64,000 bases of DNA from Pomphorhynchus laevis (Eukaryota; Acanthocephala; Palaeacanthocephala; Echinorhynchida; Pomphorhynchidae): positions 248,001 through 312,000 of the forward strand of contig WNNJ02003431.1 of assembly GCA_012934845.2 (NCBI GenBank), written 5' to 3'. Numbering within the stretch: the first letter of the stretch is position 1; every line of letters starts with the position of its first letter. The notes beneath the pieces are model-generated. The model saw only the letters and a list, made by a program, of their open reading frames with translations, did no database searches and was not told the DNA's origin. This document shows positions 1 through 8,312 of the stretch, in pieces. Both the position numbers and the translations under genes were made by a program.

Positions 1-48
1 AATGATTTAAAGGTAAATCCTCCAGCAAAACTTCAAGTAAATCATCCA

Positions 49-1257
49 GTGTTTCCTCTAATTGATTCGACTCCGCTGCTCCTAAAGTCTTCCTGGAAAT
101 TGGCCGTCTTAAATATTCGCTCTCTTAGTAATAAGGTTGATCGTAACAAATCATCCATCGTAACAAATCATTACAAGGTTGATTCAGAATATGATATTTT
201 TCTTCGTAAATCTTTCGATGTTTTGTGTTTAACCGAATCTTGGCACGTTCATTAAAATGATTACTCTCTTAAACGCCTCCGCTCTTAAAATCTCTATGTG
301 GTCGATAAGGCTCGTCAACGACTTATTAGTTCAAATCGATCAATTAACCACGGTGGTCTTATAGCTTTCTCTCACCATTGATCTCCGTTGCAATCATTAT
401 CGTTGCCAGTTGTTCATCTCACTTTCGAACTACTTGGGTTCCGTGTAAAGCCGGATCGCTGTTTCTGAATATATACTTATTCTATCGGTCTGGATCGTGT
501 CATCCGTCTGACTTTTTTCTGTGAACTGTCAAACATACTTTCTTTCATCTTCCTCTCCGGTTTACCTTGCGTTGTACTAGGTGATATAAATGTTAGCTTA
601 GACCGTCCTTGTGATTCCAATACCCTAAAGACGATTTCTACATTTAACGATCATGATTTTCAAATCATGTCTCCTCATTATTCTTCTGCTACTCATTTTC
701 TTGGCGGTACCCTCAATATTGTTGCCCTACCTTCGCGTCTTGCCTTGTCTTCTTCATTGTGCATATATGATCCCGCTCAATTTGACCACTTCCTTGTTAC
801 ATGTTCTCTCCCTTTGTTAAAAATCAATGTTTATGCAAAAATTATCTCGTGTCGTTCTTGGAAATTCCTCGACTTTTTCCTTCTTCGCTCTCATATTAAC
901 CGCTCTCCGTTAATGTACCCTTCTTCTATCTACCAATTCCCCAATTACTTATGTACTCTCTTTAACAATGTATTTTGCTCTATCCTCGATGAAATTCTTC
1001 CCCTTAAAACTTTTGTTCAATCACGTCACTATCGTGCAACATGGTTCGAATCTGAGTATGTGACTTCAAAACGCCTCCTGCGTCGTTCTTTCAGAACTTA
1101 TCATCGTTATCTCAGACTATCTTCAGAACTTGACTCGTCATTTTATCGTAACCAATTCTTTGCTCTTCGTCATTCGCATAGGCAACTTCTGCGTTCTAAG
1201 GCACATAGTTTTTGGAGAAACAAACTGGCTACCGCTAATGACTCTCGAACTAAATGA
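49..1257 (+). pseudogene. LINE ORF2 endonuclease domain, broken (copy A1)
   Basis: The opening peptide LAVLNIRSLSNKVD followed by DVLCLTESWH is the start of an APE-type endonuclease, where the Asn and Glu are metal and phosphate ligands. After a break near 255 the frame is lost; it resumes at 667-1257 with FDHFLVT, the degenerate form of the SDH catalytic motif, followed by the linker toward RT. The family nicks target DNA for target-primed reverse transcription. At least two frame changes make this copy inactive. The homologous and better preserved region lies at 48.08-49.12 kb. Confidence 0.75.
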
Positions 1258-1440
1258 AAAACTCTTAATTCTCTACTTTCTCGTTCCTCTGTCACCTCCA
1301 CTCTTGATCCTTTTCAATTCTCTGATTACCTAATTTCAAAAACTATTTCTCTAATCGATTCGATCATCGTCCTTCCCCACACTTCTTGTATCTCGTCTGT
1401 TCGTATCCCTGAGCTCTTTTACCTGCTTGCAATATCTCAA

Positions 1441-2989
1441 GATGATGTATCTTGCCTTCTTATTTCGTTAACTTGTAAGTCCTCTCCTGTCGACCCCATC
1501 CCTACTCGAATTCTCAAATGGTTGTCAGCTAACTTCACACCTTTCCTTACTAGCCTCTTTAACTCGTCAATCGTGAACGGAATATTTCCTGTTCTTTGGA
1601 AAACGGCCATTGTTCGTCCTCTACTTAAAAAGCCCTCTCTTGACCCCTCTCTTCCTTCATCTTATCGCCCAATATCAATTCTACCAACCTTTTCTAAAAT
1701 TCTTGACCACCTTGTCTTAGATCAGATAAGCAAGTATTTCTCTTCATCGCAGCTCTAACCTTCTTTTCAATCTGCTTTCCGCTCCGATCATTCCACCGAA
1801 CTAGCATGTCATAAAAGTATTTTCTGATCTGCTCTCCGCTCGTGACAAAGGACTGTGTAGTGTGATCGACAATTCCACATTGTCGATCACAAAATCCTTC
1901 GTTTTCGTCTTCGCTATCATAATCGCTTCTCTTCATTCACATTGGCTTGGTTCTCTTCGTCCACCTTGGCTTGGTTCTCTTCGTCCACCTTGGCTTGGTT
2001 CTCTTCGTATCTCTCCGATCGATCATTTTCCGTCCATTATAATTAAATGTGTTCTCTATCTTATCTCTTACGGTGTACCTCAAGGTTCAGTACTTGGTCC
2101 TATTCTATTCACGATTCTTCTTAGAGATTTATCTTTTATAACTAATAAATTCTGCTTCAGAGTAATGCAGTACGCTGATGATATACTTCTTTATTCTCAA
2201 TCGTCTCCTCACTCCCATAGCCAACTTTTCATATCCTCGTCAAATTGTGGTAATGCTCTATCAAAACATCTTATTTCTTTGTGCATGTCCCTCAATCCTA
2301 CCAAATCTAAAGTGTTATGGATTTTACCCTCCACTGTTTCTGTTTTTCCTTCTTCTCTGTATCTTCAGACCACAATTATTCCTGTTGTAGATAAACTAGT
2401 ATTTCTATGTATTCACTTCAACAATAACCTGCATCTCGATCCCTTCATTCGTGATAAAACTAGGTCTTCAAATATTCTTCTCCGTGATATTCGTCCCGTC
2501 GGAAATTCTCTAGATTTTAGTTCATGTAAATCTCTTATATTTTCCCTTCTTCTCATACGTATTGATTATTGTCTTAGCTTTTTCGTCTTCTCTTCAAAGT
2601 CACATTTAAACCTCTTCACTGCTGTGCGCATCCTTTTTCGACTTCGTAAATTCGATCATATCTCCTCCTATTTATCAAAACTTGGATGGCTAAGTATTGA
2701 ACATTGTGTTTGTTTTCGTCTGCCTTGTCTAACTTATCGCCTTCTCCATTGTAATTCTCCTTCTTATCTCTATTTGCCAACTCTAAGTGAATCTCGCTAT
2801 CTTTCTACTCACCTACGTTCCTGTGATTCTCTTCTGCTACACGTACCTCTTCACTCAACCAACTTCGGCCGTCGATCCCTACATATCGCTGCTCCTCTCC
2901 TTTGGAATTCCTTACCTGATCATCTGCGATCATCATCCTCACTGCAATTTTTCAAAAAGCAACTAAAATCGATGCTACTAAACGATTAA
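1441..2989 (+). pseudogene. LINE ORF2 reverse transcriptase, broken (copy A1)
   Basis: Two open stretches, 1522-1758 and 1862-2989, encode most of an RT. Visible in order are the finger motif SSYRPISILPTFSKI, the primer-grip region GVPQGSVLGP, the catalytic YADD in QYADDILLYS, and the C-terminal signature AAPLLWNSLPDHLRS. The block with the first catalytic Asp is missing between the two parts, where a 24-bp tandem repeat now lies, so the enzyme cannot work. It is closely related in sequence to the intact RT frame at 49451-51061. Confidence 0.85.
1942..2008 (+). repeat. 24-bp tandem repeat inside LINE A1
   Basis: A unit of 24 bp beginning TTGGCTTGGTTC occurs two full times (1942-1965, 1966-1989) and once in part. 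It reads in frame as the 8-residue repeat WLGSLRPP. It replaces the segment that holds RT motif A in the sister copy, so it looks like replication slippage after the copy died. Confidence 0.9.
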
Positions 2990-3015
2990 CTTTTTTTAAT
3001 GTTTCGCTTTTGTAA

Positions 3016-3041
3016 GCACACAGTCTGTGTGCATTTGCCAC
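3016..3041 (+). other. 3'-terminal hairpin of LINE family A (copy A1)
   Basis: GCACAC and GTGTGC pair around a five-base loop, followed by ATTTGCCAC. Five copies in the window keep the hairpin while the stem sequence changes, so the fold seems to matter, probably as the template end recognised by the element's RT. Confidence 0.75.
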
Positions 3042-3213
3042 ATAAAAAAAACTTTCCTAAACTTTCCTACAACACAGAAGAGAAGTCAATAAATGTCAAA
3101 TAATGTTAATAATGTTAAAATGTAAATAATTTATGAATATTTTTTCAAATTTGGAATTTTATAGCAAATCAATAAACACTAAATTATTTTTATATTTCGT
3201 TCGCTGCTGTAAA

Positions 3214-3249
3214 TATAATCAGAAACAAAACATTTTGTTTCTGATTATA
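3214..3249. repeat. Perfect hairpin, 17-bp arms
   Basis: TATAATCAGAAACAAAA is followed two bases later by its exact reverse complement. There is no coding context. It could be a leftover MITE or a cruciform site. Confidence 0.85.
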
Positions 3250-3810
3250 CTAGCGGAAACTACCGAAGTAAAAAATCCAAAGTAAAAAATTAATCAATAT
3301 CAGTTATTGATCTTAAAATATTCTCATTAATGAATACCTCATTGAAATACAATGTGTTTCATTGTTTTCTTATTATCGTAGTATTATCAACTCAGCATAA
3401 TTAAAAATGCTTCAAATAATGAAAATTAGACAATTCAACTAAATATCGGACCATTTAATTTCGCAATAATGAAACGTTTTTAAGACTGTTTTATTAATGC
3501 ATAAGTAAGCATCCTTTTATAAGGATGCAAACAGCAGATTGTTACGTTTAAAAATAATATCTTCCCCTGTCATATTTTAGGATTTTGTACTTTTTTACGA
3601 AAAATATTGGAACTATGTCATTGTAGTGTTACGGCATTAAAATAGGTTTTAAATATTAAATCAAAAAGTTTACATAAAATCATAATATGTAATCATGGAA
3701 ACGGAAGGTGCTCGGGTCAATGTTAAGTGATCAAAATTGAAATGGCAAGACGCCCCGCATGAGTTAGAAAATTTATTGAATTTTCGATTCCAGTTTGGAA
3801 TCATCATCAG

Positions 3811-3889
3811 AAATTGTAATTAGATAGAACACTTATAAATTTTCTTGAAATTTTCAAGAAAATTTATGTGTTCTATCTAATTACAATTT
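3811..3889. repeat. Long inverted repeat (foldback), about 39-bp arms
   Basis: AAATTGTAATTAGATAGAAC begins the left arm, and its reverse complement ends the right arm at 3889. The arms meet at 3850/3851 almost without a spacer. The hammerhead-like string at 3785-3812 on the minus strand abuts the left arm, as in the foldback units at 15.0-15.9 kb. Confidence 0.8.
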
Positions 3890-3954
3890 GATAAAAAAAT
3901 CAAATATATCAAATTAAAACAAATATATCATTCGTAAAAATTATATATTTAAAT

Positions 3955-4020
3955 TTGCAACCTCGCCGCTATGTTGTGTTTAGGAATTGGGGTTGAAACT
4001 TGATATTATAAGAATACCAT
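3955..4020 (+). mobile_element. Old Naiad-type PLE tail fragment
   Basis: The stretch aligns by eye with the 3' region of the Naiad element (11095-11140): the core GCTATGTTG, a GGGGTT stem strand, then GAAACTTGAT. The stem strands AACCTC (3959-3964) and GGGGTT (3989-3994) still pair although both differ from GGCCCC/GGGGCC of the intact copy. The rest of the tail is not recognisable, so the insertion is old. Confidence 0.6.
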
Positions 4021-4029
4021 AAAAGTATA

Positions 4030-4520
4030 TACTTGTTCAAAAAATGAAAATCGGTTCATAAGAATTTTACAAATTCTAAATTAATATTAATATTATATTT
4101 TTTATATTTAAATTCCAAAATAATATTTTTAATTTTAAGAAAAAATATATACGAATATTGAATATTTAACGTTTTTATTAATATTTTTTATTTCAATATT
4201 TTATTTTATAACGTTATATTGAATTTTTAGTTTAAAGTTTCGCCTTGCGTCTTCTCCAATTATTTAATCTGATGTTTTCAATTCTTTTTTCAAGTTTTGA
4301 TCTCTGTGAAAAATTAAATAAAGTTAAACTTGTTTAATAAACTTAAACTTGTAATATTAATATTTTAAGCAATGGCCTGTTTCGGACAACGGTCATTTTA
4401 GCAAAAGGGCTTTCTAATCGTCCAAAGCCACTTTTCGGTTTAAATTTAACAAGATAAATCTACGATTGATAAATATCCAAGTTAACAAAATAACAAAACA
4501 CGAGAATCGTTACAATAAAA
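4030..4520. other. AT-rich intergenic DNA
   Basis: Nothing recognised except A/T-rich sequence resembling a decayed PLE 3' tail in composition. Confidence 0.5.
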
Positions 4521-4521
4521 G

Positions 4522-4692
4522 TCAATAATCTTCAATACGTTCTACAGCCATATTTGCGTCCCCCATAAATGTAACAAGCGCTTCCAAATTTGTATCACGG
4601 TTATAGAATCCCACTGTTTGCATTTGTACAAGTTCGGATGCATAAAGTTGTTCTTGAGTTTGGTTATACCCAAGTTCAGATTTTTTCCCAAA
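4522..4692 (-). CDS. Ubiquilin-like C-terminal UBA domain fragment
   Basis: A 56-residue open stretch on the minus strand ends in a stop at 4522-4524. It reads ...YASELVQMQTVGFYNRDTN, then LEALV, GDANMAVERI and the end. This matches the terminal UBA fold of ubiquilin/Dsk2 proteins: a Met-x-x-x-Gly-Phe loop, Asn-Arg-x-x-Asn-Leu-x-Ala-Leu in helix 2, and Gly-Asp then Ala-x-x-x-Ile in helix 3. In ubiquilins this domain binds ubiquitin and delivers clients to the proteasome. An in-frame stop lies just upstream at 4693-4695 and no start codon precedes it, so this is either a last exon whose acceptor I cannot place or a pseudogene scrap. No ubiquitin-like or STI1 part was found nearby. Confidence 0.5.
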   Translation of the reverse strand, partial: FGKKSELGYNQTQEQLYASELVQMQTVGFYNRDTNLEALVTFMGDANMAVERIEDY

Positions 4693-5287
4693 TCAGTGTC
4701 TTCTTGTCATTTTACGAAATGATTAGAAAATTCGTTAAAATTATAAAGTGATATAATGTATTTCTTAAAAGTATGAATTTGTTGAAAATTACATTAAGGA
4801 ATAAATAAGTGCGGCGACTGCGCGGGGCAACGTCGCATGTTTTTGGAGGCCGCTGAAGACAGAACATTGCCCATTTTTTGAACTTGATTCCAAACTATGT
4901 ATAAATTTTGATTTTGTATAAATTAATAACAGTTTAAATTGAAAAAATGTACTATAACAAAAAATAAATAAAAATGTTAAATAGTGTAGCTACTTACACT
5001 ATAATGTGTATCTTAATGTCAACTCTTTGACGATGAAACTTTAATTCTTATCTAATCATCATTAACGTTTTATCATTCCCTTATCTTATAGAAATTAAGA
5101 TTTGACTAAATTGTTTCTGGAATTTGCTAATTACGTGTTTCTGGCATAAATTTGATTGATTTTGGTTGATTTAAATTTGTAGGACAATTTTAAATTTACG
5201 ATTTTTACGTTTTATTTTGGATTACAAGATATGTTGACTCATTTAATAAACTTTTTATCTTTCTATTAAGGAAGCAAACGTGAGGAT

Positions 5288-5304
5288 ACGTTGTATAGCA
5301 ACGT
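5288..5304. repeat. Hairpin, first of a pair
   Basis: ACGTTGT and GCAACGT pair (one G-U) across a three-base loop. An almost identical hairpin lies 194 bp downstream; both are followed by AGG. Confidence 0.7.
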
Positions 5305-5386
5305 AGGGCACTATTATATTTTTATTATAATTATAATATTTATATTAATTTATTATATTTTTAAAATATATATTTTTAAAATGTAC

Positions 5387-5418
5387 ATTTGTGTGCAAAT
5401 AGAAATTTGCACACAAAT
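5387..5418. repeat. Palindrome with 14-bp arms
   Basis: ATTTGTGTGCAAAT at 5387-5400 is the exact reverse complement of 5405-5418, with a four-base centre. Confidence 0.8.
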
Positions 5419-5481
5419 ATAATTAAAACTAAATCTACACATTTACTATTTAATAATTAGGAGGATTTAACGAGGGACCAC

Positions 5482-5498
5482 ACGTTGCATAGCAACGT
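5482..5498. repeat. Hairpin, second of a pair
   Basis: ACGTTGC and GCAACGT pair perfectly. Compared with the first copy one base change turns a G-U into a G-C pair, so the fold is kept. Confidence 0.7.
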
Positions 5499-6100
5499 AG
5501 GCTATACAACGCTCTACGTACTAATCAACGCCCTACGCCTTAATTTATAATTATATAATTATATATCATTAATATATAAATTATATTATACTTTTCACCT
5601 TAAACTTTATTCAAACTTAATTATTGATTATTAATGTAAAAATTTTTTGTAGTTTTACTTTAAATTTACTTTAAAGTAAAAAATTGTACTTTAATTTTTA
5701 CTATAAATTCTCTTTTAAAGCAATAAGATGCATTTTAAACCAATTATGTATCAAATATGTAAAACAATTATTTAATAATATATAATATAGTCTACATTAT
5801 TATATTATAATATTATATTTATATTATTATATTATTACAATATTATATTATTAATATAATAATATATGATATATTAATATATTAATATATGATAATACAT
5901 ACAATAATATACAAACGAACCACGACAACCTACGAAGAGTTTATTGGGTTTCAAGGAAGTCGTACACTCGGGGCACGTCCCGAGATGTCTGTAGAAAGGA
6001 TAAAAAGAAAACGATCGCGGCGCTTTCGCTTTTCAGACACAGAAGCTGTATGAGAGCGCACGAATTCGTAATACAATGACTACTGTATTTCCTCGATTAT

Positions 6101-6625
6101 AGAATGCTGCATGGTGTTTATGCCTTAGGTGTCCCAGGGCAGGTGTAACGACAAATTATATTATATATTTTTGTAAACTTGAAAGTGTCCCTGTTAAACA
6201 GCATTTCTATTAAAAAATAGTGCATGATGCATGGTTAAACTGCAATACGCACTGCCATGCACATAGCTTATGCTAAATTCCCTCCGATGATTCACATTAA
6301 GGGTAGTTCTGTTCTTGAGCTTTATACACTGTTTAAGCGGGTGTTGAGGTGCCTATGGATAATTATTGAAGTAATGGTACTGATGAGTTCCGTTGGAGCG
6401 AAACGCGTCTACCGTTGTTGAAATTTGTCGTCACACATAGGATGACTGGTCATACGTAGCGACTTTGAATATTTCGAGAATAATTCGGTTCTATTTTTTG
6501 ATCTGATGAAGATATATCGAATGCTGCCTGGTTTTTATGCCTCCTCATGAGGAAAACAGTGATTTATTTATGAGTACACCATTTGGTGTCCCAGGGCAGG
6601 TGTAACAACAAATTATAGCACCAAC
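6101..6625 (+). mobile_element. Retrozyme-like or PLE-derived repeat carrying a hammerhead ribozyme
   Basis: Two related blocks begin GAATGCTGC at about 6106 and 6519, and both contain GGTGTCCCAGGGCAGGTGTAA followed by a run ending ACAAATTATA. The spacing of about 415 bp and a single hammerhead motif between the blocks match the plan of metazoan retrozymes and PLE pseudo-LTRs, which are short tandem units with type I hammerheads. No protein is encoded. The first block lacks about 40 bp found in the second. Assignment to retrozyme rather than PLE is inference. Confidence 0.6.
6373..6416 (+). ncRNA. Hammerhead ribozyme, type I, complete core
   Basis: All conserved parts are present in order. 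Helix I is AATGGTA (6373-6379) pairing with TACCGTT (6410-6416). CTGATGA lies at 6380-6386. Helix II is GTTCC (6387-6391) pairing with GGAGC (6395-6399) around a three-base loop. GAAA lies at 6400-6403. A very short helix III and the cleavage triplet GTC follow, with scission expected after 6409. Such short helix III hammerheads are characteristic of PLEs and retrozymes and often act as dimers. Activity is predicted from fit to the consensus only. Confidence 0.8.
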
Positions 6626-6639
6626 TTTAAATGAGCACT

Positions 6640-7340
6640 GAAGGAATCCATTATGACTAAAACCGACTATCTTGCGAATCTTGTCTCAGACCGTGCTAGA
6701 ATGAAATTTTCCATAAATGATGAAGCTATATCCTCACTCCACATTCGTGTTTTATTAACTTCTACAAGTACATTTTGATTGACACGTTTTGTTTTCTTCT
6801 TTAAATTTGAAAACAAACAATGGTATCAATAAAATTATTATCAGCTGAAATAACAGGTGTATATGTAAATCTAGCATGAGAGGTGTTTGCTTCTAATAGT
6901 TTAACATTTGTTGATCCCTTTAATGTTAAAGTACGATTTATTTCCTGCTTAAAATATCTTGGTACTTTATCTAAATTAATTATATTATTATCTGTTATGC
7001 CATATTTTTATAATCGCCGTTGCTGATTGAATAAACTTTCGCTAAAGCCTTTACACCATCAGGTAATTTTCTGGAAGATGCTTAAACCTTTGAAACCAAA
7101 TCTTCCTTTGAAAATTTGCAAATATCCATTTGAACAATGAAAGTTTTCTAAACGCAACTCTTCGGCGTAGTTGGTTGCCTTAAGTGGAAGATATTTATCT
7201 TTCACAACAAGTCCCTTGTTATTCATACAGTAGACCCAAATTAGAAGTTTAGCATATAGTTCTTCATAGGATGTAGACCTGTCTCCACGACCAACTCTTC
7301 TAGTCGAAGCAATAGATTTGTTTGAGTTAAACAAAATTGC
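6640..7340 (-). pseudogene. pogo/Tigger-type DDE transposase remnant
   Basis: On the minus strand 7334-7059 encodes a CENP-B/Tc5-type DNA-binding helix-turn-helix: YEELYAKLLIWVYCMNNKG, a KATNYAEEL helix, and the hallmark LENFHCSNGYLQIFKGRFGF. Further along the same strand, about 6990-6770, a second frame reads NIINLDKVPRYF, GSTNVKLLEANTSHARFTYT and PVISADNNF, which resembles the start of the DDE catalytic core of this superfamily (the usual motif is NMDETP). Family members cut and paste a DNA transposon at TA sites. The frame is broken more than once and the later catalytic Asp residues are not visible, so it is inactive. Confidence 0.65.
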
Positions 7341-7547
7341 ATTGTATGTTTCCTATTTCTAGAGCCAACTTTGTAACATTTTATAGGATTAAGTATTTTT
7401 CAACAATATCAGTTTTGATTTGTTTATTATCGTCAGTATTTCGTGACTCATTGTCTCGAATTCCCTCCAATTTGAATCTAAGTGTATAACTTTTCCTTTT
7501 ACAAAATTTGTTTCAGATATGTAGGGTAAAAAATGAAAATTTTTAAA

Positions 7548-7639
7548 TTCCCTTGATTATAAGGCACTGTCTAAAATTCGAATATAAGAAGGTGGTATCT
7601 TATATTCAAATATAGAATGGTATCTTATAATTAAGGGAA
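7548..7639. mobile_element. Small MITE-like element with 16-bp inverted ends
   Basis: TTCCCTTGATTATAAG at 7548-7563 is inverted at 7624-7639 with one mismatch, and a second inverted pair (7580-7589 with 7598-7607) sits inside. At 92 bp it can only be non-autonomous. The nearby Tigger remnant is a possible source of the ends, but I did not see matching ends on that remnant. Confidence 0.55.
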
Positions 7640-7640
7640 G

Positions 7641-7960
7641 ACATTAGAGCCAAACCGACCATTGTGAGGAAATGCTGCTTATGCAATGGTAAGACTGCAA
7701 AATATAAGGGATGTTGTTGTAGTAAAAATTAACAAAAAGTAACACCTTGTACCAACTGCTCTGTCCTTGAATGTCAAAACAGTGTTACATTGCAAACAAA
7801 GGTCTCGCCCTTAGTAGAAGATTACGAATGTGAACAAAATGTTAATTATGATGATCTTCAAATTTCAAGGAAAATACACAATGTTTTTGCTATAGCAGGA
7901 ATTCTAACTGCCAATAATGATATTTACCAGGATATATAACAAATTGATCGAAGCAATGTA
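7641..7960 (+). pseudogene. CXC (tesmin/TSO1-like) Cys-rich start of an RT element
   Basis: The frame reads RKCCLCNGKTAKYKGCCCSKN, then a stop, then VTPCTNCSVLECQNS. The spacing of the cysteines (CxCN, CxxCxC, CxxC, CxN) is that of a CXC zinc-binding motif found at the N-terminus of an unnamed class of invertebrate reverse-transcriptase proteins. The RT part of the same kind of protein begins at 11405, right after the Naiad element, so I read this as the left half of one element split by that insertion. Stops show it is dead. Confidence 0.5.
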
Positions 7961-8069
7961 CATTGATGTCATTTCATATTTCATATTATTTTTTCTTATT
8001 TTCAAACAAGCATGAATTATTAATTCTTAAAAAAGGGAGAAGTTTGCATCCCAAGGTGTTTACACTTTA

Positions 8070-8312
8070 AAATGTAAACTGCTTCACGTGATCACGTTTA
8101 AGAGACCAGGTAATGGCCAATAGCCAGTTCGCGTAGCGCGTGGAGTGAAGGTGGTGGATCTAAATAGAACTTGTTCCAGCCTGCAACCGCCTTAAGCAGG
8201 GCAGCCCCCTGTCAGATGCTGCTGGATGGCCCGTTGTAAGTTTAGTCTGAGTCAACTAAACTAGGTGGCGACACCGAAAAAGCAACGTTAAAAATTATGA
8301 CTTAAAAGTTAC
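8070..8312 (+). promoter_or_regulatory. Leader of the Naiad element
   Basis: This 240-bp stretch is clearly richer in G+C than its surroundings. It can fold: GTTTAGT pairs with ACTAAAC at about 8238-8262, and GGTG/CACC closes a GCGA tetraloop just before GAAAA at about 8264-8280. A role as promoter, translation leader or RNA-recognition site is inference; no ribozyme core fits. Confidence 0.4.

Larger units (their letters stand above)
1..3050 (+). mobile_element. CR1-group LINE, family A, copy A1 (cut by window edge)
   Basis: A degraded non-LTR retrotransposon on the plus strand. Endonuclease-type motifs come first, reverse transcriptase motifs follow, and the copy ends in a short hairpin plus ATTTGCCAC and an A-run at about 3041-3050. 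The same 3' end recurs at 26.76, 37.98, 43.71 and 51.09 kb, which defines family A. The ORF2 C-terminus carries the LWNSLP signature usual in the CR1/L2/Rex1 group. ORF1 is not visible because the window starts inside the element. Several frame breaks show the copy is dead. Confidence 0.85.
3051..3950. other. AT-rich intergenic DNA with two inverted repeats
   Basis: No coding sequence was recognised. A perfect 17-bp-arm hairpin lies at 3214-3249. A long inverted repeat lies at 3811-3889, with arms of about 39 bp, and next to it on the minus strand is a hammerhead-like string (CTGATGA, a 6-bp hairpin GATTCC/GGAATC, then GAAA) at about 3785-3812. Confidence 0.7.
4700..6095. other. AT-rich intergenic DNA with repeated hairpins
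   Basis: No gene recognised. It holds the paired hairpins ACGTTGtataGCAACGT-like at 5288-5304 and 5482-5498, a 14-bp-arm perfect palindrome at 5387-5418, and long TA-rich runs at about 5760-5910. A short GC-richer block at 5930-6090 leads into the hammerhead unit. Confidence 0.5.
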
